Both the position numbers and the translations under genes were made by a program. 64,000 nt of DNA from Balaenoptera acutorostrata. Its lineage: Eukaryota; Chordata; Mammalia; Artiodactyla; Balaenopteridae. This document shows, in pieces, positions 11,844 through 23,821 of the stretch (positions are counted from its first letter, which is position 1; the number at the start of each line of letters is the position of its first letter). The notes under the pieces were generated by a model. It was not told the origin of the DNA. It saw only the letters and a list, made by a program, of their open reading frames with translations, and searched no databases. Where the stretch lies: assembly GCF_949987535.1 (NCBI RefSeq), contig NW_026645880.1, forward strand, positions 186,001 through 250,000, read 5' to 3'.

Positions 11844-12554
11844 ACAATGCTACATGACCCTGGTCATCACAGTTCTCCATGACCTTTGTCATCACAATGC
11901 TCTATATAGTTTTTCATGACAATTCTAAATGACCACTTTAATCACTTTGCTTGCTGACCATTTTCATCACATTTCTCTATTGTCATTACAATTCCCCATA
12001 ACCCCTTTCTTCACAATGCTCCATGATGCCTGTCATCAGAATGCTCCAGATTGCTTGTCATCACAAAGTTCCATGACCATGTCATCACAATGCTCCATGG
12101 CCATTGTCATCACAATTCTCCAGAATTCTTGTCATCACAATGTTCCATGACCGTGTCATCACAATGCTCCATGGCCCTTGTCATCACAATGCTCCAGAAT
12201 TCTTGTCATCACAATGTTCCATGACCGTGTCATCACAATGCTCCATGGCCCTTGTCATCACAATGCTCCAGAATTCTTGTCATCACAATGTTCCATGACC
12301 GTGTCATCACAATGCTCCATAATTCTTGTCATCACAATGTTCCATGACCGTGTCATCACAATGCTCCATAATTCTTGTCATCACAATGTTCCATGACCAT
12401 GTCACCACAATGCTGCATGGCCCTTGTCATCACAATGCTCCAGAATTCTTGTCATCACAATGTTCCATGACCGTGTCATCACAATGCTCCATGGCCCTTG
12501 TCATCACAATGCTCCATAATTCTTGTCATCACAATGTTCCATGACCCTGTCATC
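11844..12554 (+). repeat. Block 12: 3'-truncated header plus regular trimers
   Basis: The header is normal up to GATGCCTGTCATCA near 12038 and then passes directly into a body-type CAGAATGCTCCAGATTGC trimer. The last ~110 bp of header, including CCAGGACCAG and CACGGTGCAC, is absent. The body that follows contains the most regular 74 bp trimers in the left third. Confidence 0.86.
12178..12325 (+). repeat. Example of the consensus 74 bp trimer (two copies)
   Basis: This is a clean example of the level-2 unit. Monomer 1 is 25 bp: CTTGTCATCACAATG, CTCCA, GAATT. Monomer 2 is 25 bp: CTTGTCATCACAATG, TTCCA, TGACC. Monomer 3 is 24 bp: GTGTCATCACAATG, CTCCA, TGGCC. Together they make 74 bp. The trimer carries one EcoRI-type GAATTC, one NcoI-type CCATGG, one CpG at the monomer 2/3 junction and one plus-strand stop triplet (TGA). 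The same unit recurs through every body in the window. Confidence 0.93.
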
Positions 12555-13563
12555 ACAATGCTACATGACACTGGTCATCACACATCTCCATGACCTTTGC
12601 CATCACAATGCTCTATATACTTTTTCATGACAATTCTAAATGACCACTTTAATCAATTTGCTTGTTGACCATTTTCATCACATTTCTCTATTGTCATTAC
12701 AATTCCCCATGACCCATTTCTTCACAATGCTCCATGATGCCTGTCATCACAATGCTCAATGGCTTTTGTTATCACAATGCTCCAGGACCAGTTTCATCAC
12801 AATACTCCATCCCCCTTGTCATCACGGTGCACAATGAAACCTCTCATTACAATGCTCCGTGACACTTGTCATCACAATGCTCCATGGCCCTTGTCATCAC
12901 AATTCTCCAGAATTCTTGTCATCACCATGTTCCATGACCATGTCATCACAATTCTCCATGGCCCTTCGCATCACAATGCTCCAGAATTCTTGTCATCACA
13001 ATGTTCCATGACCGTGTCATCACAATGCTCCATGGCCCTTTTCATCACAATGCTCCAGATTGCTTGTCATCACAAAGTTCCATGACCGTGTCATCACAAT
13101 GCACCATGGCCTTTGTCATCACCATGCTCCAGAATTCTTGTCATCACAATGTTCCATGACCGTGTCATCACAATGCTCCATGGCCCTTGTCATCACAATG
13201 CTCCAGAATTCTTGTCATCACAATGTTCCATGACCGTGTCATCACAATGCTCCATAATTCTTGTCATCACAATGTTCCATGACCGTGTCATCACAATGCT
13301 CCATGGCCCTTGTCAACACAATGCTGCAGAATTCTTGTCATCACAATGTTCCATGACCGTGTCATCACAATGCACCATGGCCCTTGTCTGCACAATGCTC
13401 CAAACTTCTTGTCATCACAAAGTTCCATGACCGTGTCATCACAATGCTCCATGGCCCTTGTCATCACAATGCTCCAGAATTCTTGTCATCACAAGGTTCC
13501 ATGACCGTGTCATCACAATGCTACATAATTCTTGTCATCAAAATGTTCCATGACCGTGTCACC
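12555..13563 (+). repeat. Block 13: header with several private changes plus body
   Basis: The header reads CACACATCTCC, CTATATACTTTTT (the only header whose CTATATAG palindrome is lost), CTTGTTGACC and CATGACCCATTTC. The body ends with CAAACTTC, CAAGGTTCC and CTACATAATT, a tail that later precedes every A header. Confidence 0.85.
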
Positions 13564-13874
13564 ACAATGCTACATGACCCTGGTCATCACAGTTCTCCAT
13601 GACCTTTGCCATCACAATGCTCTATATAGTTTTTCATGACAATTCTAAATGACCACTTTAATCAATTTGCTTGCTGACCATTTTCATCACATTTCTCTAT
13701 TGTCATTACAATTCCCCATGACCCCTTTCTTCACAATGCTCCATGATGCCTGTCATCACAATGCTCAATGGCTTTTGTTATCACAATGCTCCAGGACCAG
13801 TTTCATCACAATACTCCATCCCCCTTGTCATCACGGTGCACAATGAAACCTCTCATTACAATGCTCCGTGACAC
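13564..13874 (+). repeat. Type example of the ~310 bp header
   Basis: The header reads as about 12-13 diverged monomers: ATGCTACATGACCCTGG, TCATCACAGTTCTCC, GCCATCACAATG with CTCTATATAG, CATGACAATTC, AATCAATTTGC, an 18 bp short unit CATCACATTTCTCTATTG, TCATTACAATTCCCC, TCTTCACAATGC, CAATGGCTTTTG, CCAGGACCAG, CACGGTGCAC and CTCCGTGACAC. Header starts in order: 181, 864, 1558, 2961, 3403, 4509, 6028, 6648, 8075, 9824, 10686, 11844, 12555, then those of the later blocks. Core TCATCACAATG is still visible in most units, so the header is an older diverged segment of the same family. I see nothing that makes it an inserted foreign element. Confidence 0.9.
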
Positions 13875-14522
13875 TTGTCATCACAATGCTCCATGGCCCT
13901 TGTCATCACAATGCTCCAGAACTCTTGTCATCACCATGTTCCATGACCATGTCATCACAATTCTCCATGGCCCTTCGCATCACAATGCTCCAGAATTCTT
14001 GTCATCACAATGTTCCATGACCGTGTCATCACAATGCTCCATGGCCCTTTTCATCACAATGCTCCAGATTGCTTGTCATCACAAAGTTCCATGACCGTAT
14101 TATCACAATGCTCCATGGCCCTTGTCATCACATTGCTCCAGAATTCTTGTCATCTCAATGTTCCATGATCGTGTCATCACAATGCTCCATAATTCTTGTC
14201 ATCACAATGTTCCATGACCGTGTCATCACAATGCTCCATAATTCTTGTCATCTCAATGTTCCATGACCGTGTCACCACAATGCTCCATGGCCCTTGTCAT
14301 CCCAATGCTCCAGAATTCTTGTCATCACAATGTTCCATGACCGTGTCATCACAATGCTCCATGGCCCTTGTCATCACAATTCTCCAGAATTCTTGTCATC
14401 ACAATGTTCCATGACCGTGTCATCACAATGCTCCATAATTCTTGTCATCACAATGTTCCATGACCGTGTCACCACAATGCTCCACAATTCTTGTCATCAC
14501 AATGTTCCATGACCGTATCATC
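13564..14522 (+). repeat. Block 14: A block
   Basis: A type: consensus header, then a body marked by CAGAACTCTTG, CACCATGTTCC, CTTCGCATC, CCGTATTATC, CACATTGCTCC, CTCAATGTTCCATGATCG and CATCCCAATG. The 959 bp spacing is the same in all five A-B copies. Confidence 0.9.
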
Positions 14523-16541
14523 ACAATGCTACATGACACTGGTCATCACAGTTCTCCATGACCTTTGCCATCACAATGCTCTATATAGTTTTTCATGACA
14601 ATTCTAAATGACCACTTTAATCAATTTGCTTGCTGACCATTTTCATCACATTTCTCTATTGTCATTACAATTCCCCATGACCCCTTTCTTCACAATGCTC
14701 CATGATGCCTGTCACCACAATGCTCAATGGCTTTTGTTATCACAATGCTCCAGGACCAGTTTCATCACAATACTCCATCCCCCTTGTCATCACGGTGCAC
14801 AATGAAACCTCTCATTACAATGCTCCGTGACACTTGTCATCACAATGCTCCATGGCCCTTGTCATCACAATGCTCCAGAATTCTTGTCATCACCATGTTC
14901 CATGACCATGTCATCACAATTCTCCATGGCCCTTCGCATCACAATGCTCCAGAATTCTTGTCATCACAATGTTCCATGACCGTGTCATCACAATGCTCCA
15001 TGGCCCTTTTCATCACAATGCTCCAGATTGCTTGTCATCACAAAGTTCCATGACCGTGTCATCACAATGCACCATGGCCTTTGTCATCACCATGCTCCAG
15101 AATTCTTGTCATCACAATGTTCCATGACCGTGTCATCACAATGGTCCAGAATTCTTGTCATCACCATGTTCCATGACCATGTCATCACAATTCTCCATGG
15201 CCCTTCTCATCACAATGCTCCAGAATTCTTGTCATCACAATGTTCCATGACCGTGTCATCACAATGCACCATGGCCCTTGTCATCACAATTCTCCAGAAT
15301 TCTTGTCATCACAATATTCCTTTACCGTGTCATCACAATGCTCCATGGCCCTTGTCATCACAATGCTCCATAATTCTTGTCATCACAATGTTCCATGACC
15401 GTGTCATCACAATGCTCCATGGCCCTTGTCAACACAATGCTGCAGAATTCTTGTCATCACAATGTTCCATGACCGTGTCATCACAATGCTCCATAATTCT
15501 TGTCATCACAATGTTCCATGACCGTGTCATCACAATGCACCATGGCCCTTGTCATCACAATGCTCCAGAATTCTTGTCATCACAAAGTTCCATGACCGTG
15601 TCATCACAATGCACCATGGCCCTTGTCATCACAATGCTCCAAACTTCTTGTCATCACAATGTTCCATGACCGTGTCATCACAATGCTCCATGGCCCTTGT
15701 CATCACAATGCTCCAGAATTCTTTTCATCACAATGTTCCATGACCGTGTCATCACAAAGCTCCATGGCCCTTGTCATCACAATGCTCCAGATTTCTTGTC
15801 ATCACAATGTTCCATGACCGTGTCATCACAATGCTCCATAATTCTTGTCATCAAAATGTTCCATGACCGTGTCATCACAATGCTCCAGAATTCTTGTCAT
15901 CACAAAGTTCCATGACCGTGTCATCACAATGCACCATGGCCCTTGTCATCACAATGCTCCAGAATTCTTGTCATCACAGTGTTCCATGACCGTGTCATCA
16001 GAATGCTCCATGGCCCTTGTCATCACAATGCTCCTGAATTCTTGTCATCACCATGTTCCATGACCATGTCATCACAATTCTCCATGGCCCTTCTCATCAC
16101 AATGCTCCAGAATTCTTGTCATCACAATGCTCCATGGCCCTTGTCATCACAATGCTCCAGAATTCTTGTCATCACAATGTTCCATGACCGTGTCATCACA
16201 ATGCTCCATGGCCCTTGTCATCACAATGCTCCAGAATTCTTGTCATCACAATGTTCCATGACCGTGTCATCACAATGCTCCTTAATTCTTCTCATCACAA
16301 TGTTCCATAACCGTGTCATCACAATGCTCCAGAATTCTTGTCATCACAATGTTCCATGACCGTGTCATCACAATGCTCCATGGCCCTTGTCATCACAATG
16401 CTCCAGAATTCTTGTCATCACAATGTTCCATGACCGTGTCATCACAATGCTCCATAATTCTTGTCATCACAATGTTCCATGACCGTGTCATCACAATGCT
16501 CCATAATTCTTGTCATCACAATGTTCCATGACCGTGTCATC
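14523..16541 (+). repeat. Block 15: B block, longest form
   Basis: B header mark: GCCTGTCACCACAATG. The body carries CAATGGTCCAG, ATTCCTTTACC, TGTCAACACAATGCTGCAG, CAAACTTC and CATCACAGTGTTCC. This is the longest B copy (2,019 bp). The other copies differ by net losses of whole monomers. Confidence 0.89.
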
Positions 16542-17131
16542 ACAATGCTACATGACATTGGTCATCACAGTTCTCCATGACCTTTTCCATCACAATGCTC
16601 TATATAGTTTTTCATGACAATTCTAAATGACCACTTTAATCAATTTGCTTTTTGACCATTTTCATCACATATCTCTATTGTCATTACAATTCCCCATAAC
16701 CCCTTTCTTCACAATGCTCCATGATGCCTGTCATCACAATGCTCAATGGCCTTTGTTATCACAATGCTCCAGGACCAGTTTCATCACAATACTCCACCCC
16801 ACTTGTCATCACGGTGCACAATGATACCTCTCTTTACAATGCTCCGTGACACTTGTCATCACAATGCTCCATGGCCCTTGTCATCACAATGCTCCAGAAT
16901 TCTTGTCATCACAAAGTTCCATGACCGTGTCATCACAATGCACCATGGCCCTTGTCATCACAATGCTCCAAACTTCTTGTCATCACAAAGTTCCATGACC
17001 GTGTCATCACAATGCTCCATGGCCCTTGTCATCACAATGCTCCAGAATTCTTGTCATCACAAGGTTCCATGACCGTGTCATCACAATGCTACATAATTCT
17101 TGTCATCAAAATGTTCCATGACCGTGTCACC
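16542..17131 (+). repeat. Block 16: C block
   Basis: C header marks: CTACATGACATTGG, CTTTTTGACC, CACATATCTC, CCCATAACC, CAATGGCCTTTG, CCACCCCACTTG and GATACCTCTCTTT. The short body has CAAACTTC and CAAGGTTCC, then CTACATAATT and GTGTCACCAC leading into the next A header. Confidence 0.89.
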
Positions 17132-18090
17132 ACAATGCTACATGACCCTGGTCATCACAGTTCTCCATGACCTTTGCCATCACAATGCTCTATATAGTTT
17201 TTCATGACAATTCTAAATGACCACTTTAATCAATTTGCTTGCTGACCATTTTCATCACATTTCTCTATTGTCATTACAATTCCCCATGACCCCTTTCTTC
17301 ACAATGCTCCATGATGCCTGTCATCACAATGCTCAATGGCTTTTGTTATCACAATGCTCCAGGACCAGTTTCATCACAATACTCCATCCCCCTTGTCATC
17401 ACGGTGCACAATGAAACCTCTCATTACAATGCTCCGTGACACTTGTCATCACAATGCTCCATGGCCCTTGTCATCACAATGCTCCAGAACTCTTGTCATC
17501 ACCATGTTCCATGACCATGTCATCACAATTCTCCATGGCCCTTCGCATCACAATGCTCCAGAATTCTTGTCATCACAATGTTCCATGACCGTGTCATCAC
17601 AATGCTCCATGGCCCTTTTCATCACAATGCTCCAGATTGCTTGTCATCACAAAGTTCCATGACCGTATTATCACAATGCTCCATGGCCCTTGTCATCACA
17701 TTGCTCCAGAATTCTTGTCATCTCAATGTTCCATGATCGTGTCATCACAATGCTCCATAATTCTTGTCATCACAATGTTCCATGACCGTGTCATCACAAT
17801 GCTCCATAATTCTTGTCATCTCAATGTTCCATGACCGTGTCACCACAATGCTCCATGGCCCTTGTCATCCCAATGCTCCAGAATTCTTGTCATCACAATG
17901 TTCCATGACCGTGTCATCAGAATGCTCCATGGCCCTTGTCATCACAATTCTCCAGAATTCTTGTCATCACAATGTTCCATGACCGTGTCATGACAATGCT
18001 CCATAATTCTTGTCATCACAATGTTCCATGACCGTGTCACCACAATGCTCCACAATTCTTGTCATCACAATGTTCCATGACCGTATCATC
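17132..18090 (+). repeat. Block 17: A block
   Basis: Near-identical to block 14 at +3,568 bp. Visible differences include CATCAGAATGCTCC near 17917 and GTGTCATGACAATG near 17990. Confidence 0.9.
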
Positions 18091-19443
18091 ACAATGCTAC
18101 ATGACACTGGTCATCACAGTTCTCCATGACCTTTGCCATCACAATGCTCTATATAGTTTTTCATGACAATTCTAAATGACCACTTTAATCAATTTGCTTG
18201 CTGACCATTTTCATCACATTTCTCTATTGTCATTACAATTCCCCATGACCCCTTTCTTCACAATGCTCCATGATGCCTGTCACCACAATGCTCAATGGCT
18301 TTTGTTATCACAATGCTCCAGGACCAGTTTCATCACAATACTCCATCCCCCTTGTCATCACGGTGCACAATGAAACCTCTCATTACAATGCTCCGTGACA
18401 CTTGTCATCACAATGCTCCATGGCCCTTGTCATCACAATGCTCCAGAATTCTTGTCATCACCATGTTCCATGACCATGTCATCACAATTCTCCATGGCCC
18501 TTCGCATCACAATGCTCCAGAATTCTTGTCATCTCAATGTTCCATGACCGTGTCATCACAATGCTCCATGGCCCTTTTCATCACAATGCTCCAGATTGCT
18601 TGTCATCACAAAGTTCCATGACCGTGTCATCACAATGCACCATGGCCTTTGTCATCACCATGCTCCAGAATTCTTGTCATCACAATGTTCCATGACCGTG
18701 TCATCACAATGGTCCAGAATTCTTGTCATCACCATGTTCCATGACCATGTCATCACAATTCTCCATGGCCCTTCTCATCACAATGCTCCAGAATTCTTGT
18801 CATCACAATGTTCCATGACCGTGTCATCACAATGCTCCATGGCCCTTGTCAACACAATGCTGCAGAATTCTTGTCATCACAATGTTCCATGACCGTGTCA
18901 TCACAATGCTCCATAATTCTTGTCATCACAATGTTCCATGACCGTGTCATCACAATGCTCCATGGCCCTTGTAATCACAATGCTCCAGAATTCTTGTCAT
19001 CACAAAGTTCCCTGACCGTGTCATCACAATGCACCATGGCCCTTGTCATCACAATGCTCCAAACTTCTTGTCATCACAATGTTCCATGACCGTGTCATCA
19101 CAATGCTCCATGGCCCTTGTCATCACAATGCTCCAGAATTCTTGTCATCACAATGTTCCATGACCGTGTCATCACAATGCTCCATAATTCTTCTCATCAC
19201 AATGTTCCATAACCGTGTCATCACAATGCTCCAGAATTCTTGTCATCACAATGTTCCATGACCGTGTCATCACAATGCTCCATGGCCCTTGTCATCACAA
19301 TGCTCCAGAATTCTTGTCATCACAATGTTCCATGACCGTGTCATCACAATGCTCCATAATTCTTGTCATCACAATGTTCCATGACCGTGTCATCACAATG
19401 CTCCATAATTCTTGTCATCACAATGTTCCATGACCGTGTCACC
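18091..19443 (+). repeat. Block 18: shortened B block fused to a C tail
   Basis: The B header mark GTCACCACAATG is present. The body has CAATGGTCCAG and TGTCAACACAATGCTGCAG, plus GTAATCACAATG and CAAAGTTCCCTGACC. The end is C-type (ACCACAATGCTACATGACCCTGG in parts), marking the fusion point. Confidence 0.87.
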
Positions 19444-20402
19444 ACAATGCTACATGACCCTGGTCATCACAGTTCTCCATGACCTTTGCCATCACAATGC
19501 TCTATATAGTTTTTCATGACAATTCTAAATGACCACTTTAATCAATTTGCTTGCTGACCATTTTCATCACATTTCTCTATTGTCATTACAATTCCCCATG
19601 ACCCCTTTCTTCACAATGCTCCATGATGCCTGTCATCACAATGCTCAATGGCTTTTGTTATCACAATGCTCCAGGACCAGTTTCATCACAATACTCCATC
19701 CCCCTTGTCATCACGGTGCACAATGAAACCTCTCATTACAATGCTCCGTGACACTTGTCATCACAATGCTCCATGGCCCTTGTCATCACAATGCTCCAGA
19801 ACTCTTGTCATCACCATGTTCCATGACCATGTCATCACAATTCTCCATGGCCCTTCGCATCACAATGCTCCAGAATTCTTGTCATCACAATATTCCATGA
19901 CCGTGTCATCACAATGCTCCATGGCCCTTTTCATCACAATGCTCCAGATTGCTTGTCATCACAAAGTTCCATGACCGTATTATCACAATGCTCCATGGCC
20001 CTTGTCATCACATTGCTCCAGAATTCTTGTCATCTCAATGTTCCATGATCGTGTCATCACAATGCTCCATAATTCTTGTCATCACAATGTTCCATGACCG
20101 TGTCATCACAATGCTCCATAATTCTTGTCATCTCAATGTTCCATGACCGTGTCACCACAATGCTCCATGGCCCTTGTCATCCCAATGCTCCAGAATTCTT
20201 GTCATCACAATGTTCCATGACCGTGTCATCACAATGCTCCATGGCCCTTGTCATCACAATTCTCCAGAATTCTTGTCATCACAAGGTTCCATGACCGTGT
20301 CATCACAATGCTCCATAATTCTTATCATCACAATGTTCCATGACCGTGTCACCACAATGCTCCACAATTCTTGTCATCACAATGTTCCATGACCGTATCA
20401 TC
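19444..20402 (+). repeat. Block 19: A block
   Basis: Same order of variants as block 14. Private changes include CACAATATTCC near 19890, CAAGGTTCC near 20284 and CTTATCATC near 20322. Confidence 0.9.
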
Positions 20403-22297
20403 ACAATGCTACATGACACTGGTCATCACAGTTCTCCATGACCTTTGCCATCACAATGCTCTATATAGTTTTTCATGACAATTCTAAATGACCACTTTAA
20501 TCAATTTGCTTGCTGACCATTTTCATCACATTTCTCTATTGTCATTACAATTCCCCATGACCCCTTTCTTCACAATGCTCCATGATGCCTGTCACCACAA
20601 TGCTCAATGGCTTTTGTTATCACAATGCTCCAGGACCAGTTTCATCACAATACTCCATCCCCCTTGTCATCACGGTGCACAATGAAACCTCTCATTACAA
20701 TGCTCCGTGACACTTGTCATCACAATGCTCCATGGCCCTTGTCATCACAATGCTCCAGAATTCTTGTCATCACCATGTTCCATGACCATGTCATCACAAT
20801 TCTCCATGGCCCTTCGCATCACAATGCTCCAGATTGCTTGTCATCACAAAGTTCCATGACCGTGTCATCACAATGCACCATGACCTTTGTCATCACCATG
20901 CTCCAGAATTCTTGTCATCACAATGTTCCATGACCGTGTCATCACAATGGTCCAGAATTCTTGTCATCACCATGTTCCATGACCATGTCATCACAATTCT
21001 CCATGGCCCTTCTCATCACAATACTGCAGAATTCTTGTCATCACAATGTTCCATGACCGTGTCATCACAATGCTCCATAATTCTTGTCATCACAATGTTC
21101 CATGACCGTGTCATCACAATGCTCCATGGCCCTTGTAATCACAATGCTCCAGAATTCTTGTCATCACAAAGTTCCATGACCGTGTCATCACAATGCACCA
21201 TGGCCCTTGTCATCACAATGCTCCAAACTTCTTGTCATCACAATGTTCCATGACCGTGTCATCACAATGCTCCATGGCCCTTGTCATCACAATGCTCCAG
21301 AATTCTTTTCATCACAATGTTCCATGACCGTGTCATCACAAAGCTCCATGGCCCTTGTCATCTCAATGCTCCAGATTTCTTGTCATCACAATGTTCCATG
21401 ACCGTGTCATCACAATGCTCCATAATTCTTGTCATCAAAATGTTCCATGACCGTGTCATCACAATGCTCCAGAATTCTTGTCATCACAAAGTTCCATGAC
21501 CGTGTCATCACAATGCACCATGGCCCTTGTCATCACAATGCTCCAGAATTCTTGTCATCACAGTGTTCCATGACCGTGTCATCAGAATGCTCCATGGCCC
21601 TTGTCATCACAATGCTCCTGAATTCTTGTCATCAAAAGATTCCATGACGGTGTCATTACAATGCTCCATAATTCTTGTCATCAAAATGTTCCATGACCGT
21701 GTCATCACAATGCTCCAGATTTCTTGTCATCACAAAGTTCCATGACCGTGTCATCACAATGCACCATGGCCCTTGTCATCACAATGCTCCAGAATTCTTG
21801 TCATCACCATGTTCCATGACCATGTCATCACAATTCTCCATGGCCCTTCTCATCACAATGCTCCAGAATTCTTGTCATCACAATGCTCCATGGCCCTTGT
21901 CATCACAATGCTCCAGAATTCTTGTCATCACAATGTTCCATGACTGTGTCATCACAATGCTCCATGGCCCTTGTCATCACAATGCTCCAGAATTCTTGTC
22001 ATCACAATGTTCCATGACCGTGTCATCACAATGCTCCAGAATTCTTGTCATCACAATGTTCCATAACCGTGTCATCACAATGCTCCAGAATTCTTGTCAT
22101 CACAATGTTCCATGACCGTGTCATCACAATGCTCCATGGCCCTTGTCATCACAATGCTCCAGAATTCTTGTCATCACAATGTTCCATGACCGTGTCATCA
22201 CAATGCTCCATAATTCTTGTCATCACAATGTTCCATGACCGTGTCATCACAATGCTCCAGAATTCTTGTCATCACAATGTTCCATGACCGTGTCATC
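20403..22297 (+). repeat. Block 20: B block with an internal loss and private variants
   Basis: The B header mark is present. The first CAGATTGC trimer follows CTTCGCATC immediately, so one trimer present in block 15 is missing. CACAATACTGCAG near 21020 and CATCAAAAGATTCC near 21633 mark this copy, the latter being shared with block 26. Confidence 0.87.
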
Positions 22298-22862
22298 ACA
22301 ATGCTACATGACATTGGTCATCACAGTTCTCCATGACCTTTTCCATCACAATGCTCTATATAGTTTTTCATGACAATTCTAAATGACCACTTTAATCAAT
22401 TTGCTTGTTGACCATTTTCATCACATATCTCTATTGTCATTACAATTCCCCATAACCCCTTTCTTCACAATGCTCCATGATGCCTGTCATCACAATGCTC
22501 AATGGCCTTTGTTATCACAATGCTCCAGGACCAGTTTCATCACAATACTCCACCCCACTTGTCATCACGGTGCACAGTGAAACCTCTCTTTACAATGCTC
22601 CGTGACACTTGTCATCACAATGCTCCAGAATTCTTGTCATCACAATGTTCCATGACCGTGTCATCACAATGCACCATGGCCCTTGTCATCACAATGCTCC
22701 AAACTTCTTGTCATCACAAAGTTCCATGACCGTGTCATCACAATGCTCCATGGCCCTTGTCATCACAATGCTCCAGAATTCTTGTCATCACAAGGTTCCA
22801 TGACCGTGTCATCACAATGCTACATAATTCTTGTCATCAAAATGTTCCATGACCGTGTCACC
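22298..22862 (+). repeat. Block 21: C block lacking one monomer
   Basis: The header has CTTGTTGACC and the private GCACAGTGAAACC. The body goes from CTCCGTGACAC to CTCCAGAATT without the intervening CCATGGCC monomer seen in blocks 16 and 24, a loss of exactly 25 bp. Confidence 0.88.
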
Positions 22863-23821
22863 ACAATGCTACATGACCCTGGTCATCACAGTTCTCCATG
22901 ACCTTTGCCATCACAATGCTCTATATAGTTTTTCATGACAATTCTAAATGACCACTTTAATCAATTTGCTTGCTGACCATTTTCATCACATTTCTCTATT
23001 GTCATTACAATTCCCCATGACCCCTTTCTTCACAATGCTCCATGATGCCTGTCATCACAATGCTCAATGGCTTTTGTTATCACAATGCTCCAGGACCAGT
23101 TTCATCACAATACTCCATCCCCCTTGTCATCACGGTGCACAATGAAACCTCTCATTACAATGCTCCGTGCCACTTGTCATCACAATGCTCCATGGCCCTT
23201 GTCATCACAATGCTCCAGAATTCTTGTCATCACCATGTTCCATGACCATGTCATCACAATTCTCCATGGCCCTTCGCATCACAATGCTCCAGAATTCTTG
23301 TCATCACAATGTTCCATGACCGTGTCATCACAATGCTCCATGGCCCTTTTCATCACAATGCTCCAGATTGCTTGTCATCACAAAGTTCCATGACCGTATT
23401 ATCACAATGCTCCATGGCCCTTGTCATCACATTGCTCCAGAATTCTTGTCATCTCAATGTTCCATGATCGTGTCATCACAATGCTCCATAATTCTTGTCA
23501 TCACAATGTTCCATGACCGTGTCATCACAATGCTCCATAATTCTTGTCATCTCAATGTTCCATGACCGTGTCACCACAATGCTCCATGGCCCTTGTCATC
23601 CCAATGCTCCAGAATTCTTGTCATCACAATGTTCCATGACCGTGTCATCACAATGCTCCATGGCCCTTGTCATCACAATTCTCCAGAATTCTTGTCATCA
23701 CAATGTTCCATGACCGTGTCATCACAATGCTCCATAATTCTTGTCATCACAATGTTCCATGACCGTGTCACCACAATGCTCCACAATTCTTGTCATCACA
23801 ATGTTCCATGACCGTATCATC
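22863..23821 (+). repeat. Block 22: A block
   Basis: A type, but with CAGAATTCTTG where the other A copies have CAGAACTCTTG, and a private CTCCGTGCCAC near 23164. Confidence 0.9.

Larger units (their letters stand above)
13564..17131 (+). repeat. Superunit A-B-C, copy 1 (3,568 bp)
   Basis: This is the first of five related superunits. A is 959 bp, B is 2,019 bp and C is 590 bp between header starts. It sets the order that recurs, with length changes in B and C, at 17132, 19444, 22863 and 26209. Confidence 0.9.
17132..19443 (+). repeat. Superunit copy 2 (2,312 bp), C header lost
   Basis: A and B are followed directly by the next A. The B tail joins GTGTCACCACAATGCTACATGACCCTGG-type sequence, which elsewhere ends C blocks. 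The C header was therefore removed by exchange between the B tail and the C tail. Confidence 0.88.
19444..22862 (+). repeat. Superunit A-B-C, copy 3 (3,419 bp)
   Basis: A is 959 bp, B is 1,895 bp and C is 565 bp. C is 25 bp, exactly one monomer, shorter than in copies 1 and 4. Confidence 0.9.

Noticed and set aside
15028..15669. Longest open frame in the window (213 codons), possible repeat protein
   Set aside because: It is made wholly of trimer and dimer repeats read through by chance phase changes. Similar frames exist in all three plus frames throughout the array, and there is no promoter, unique domain or codon signal.
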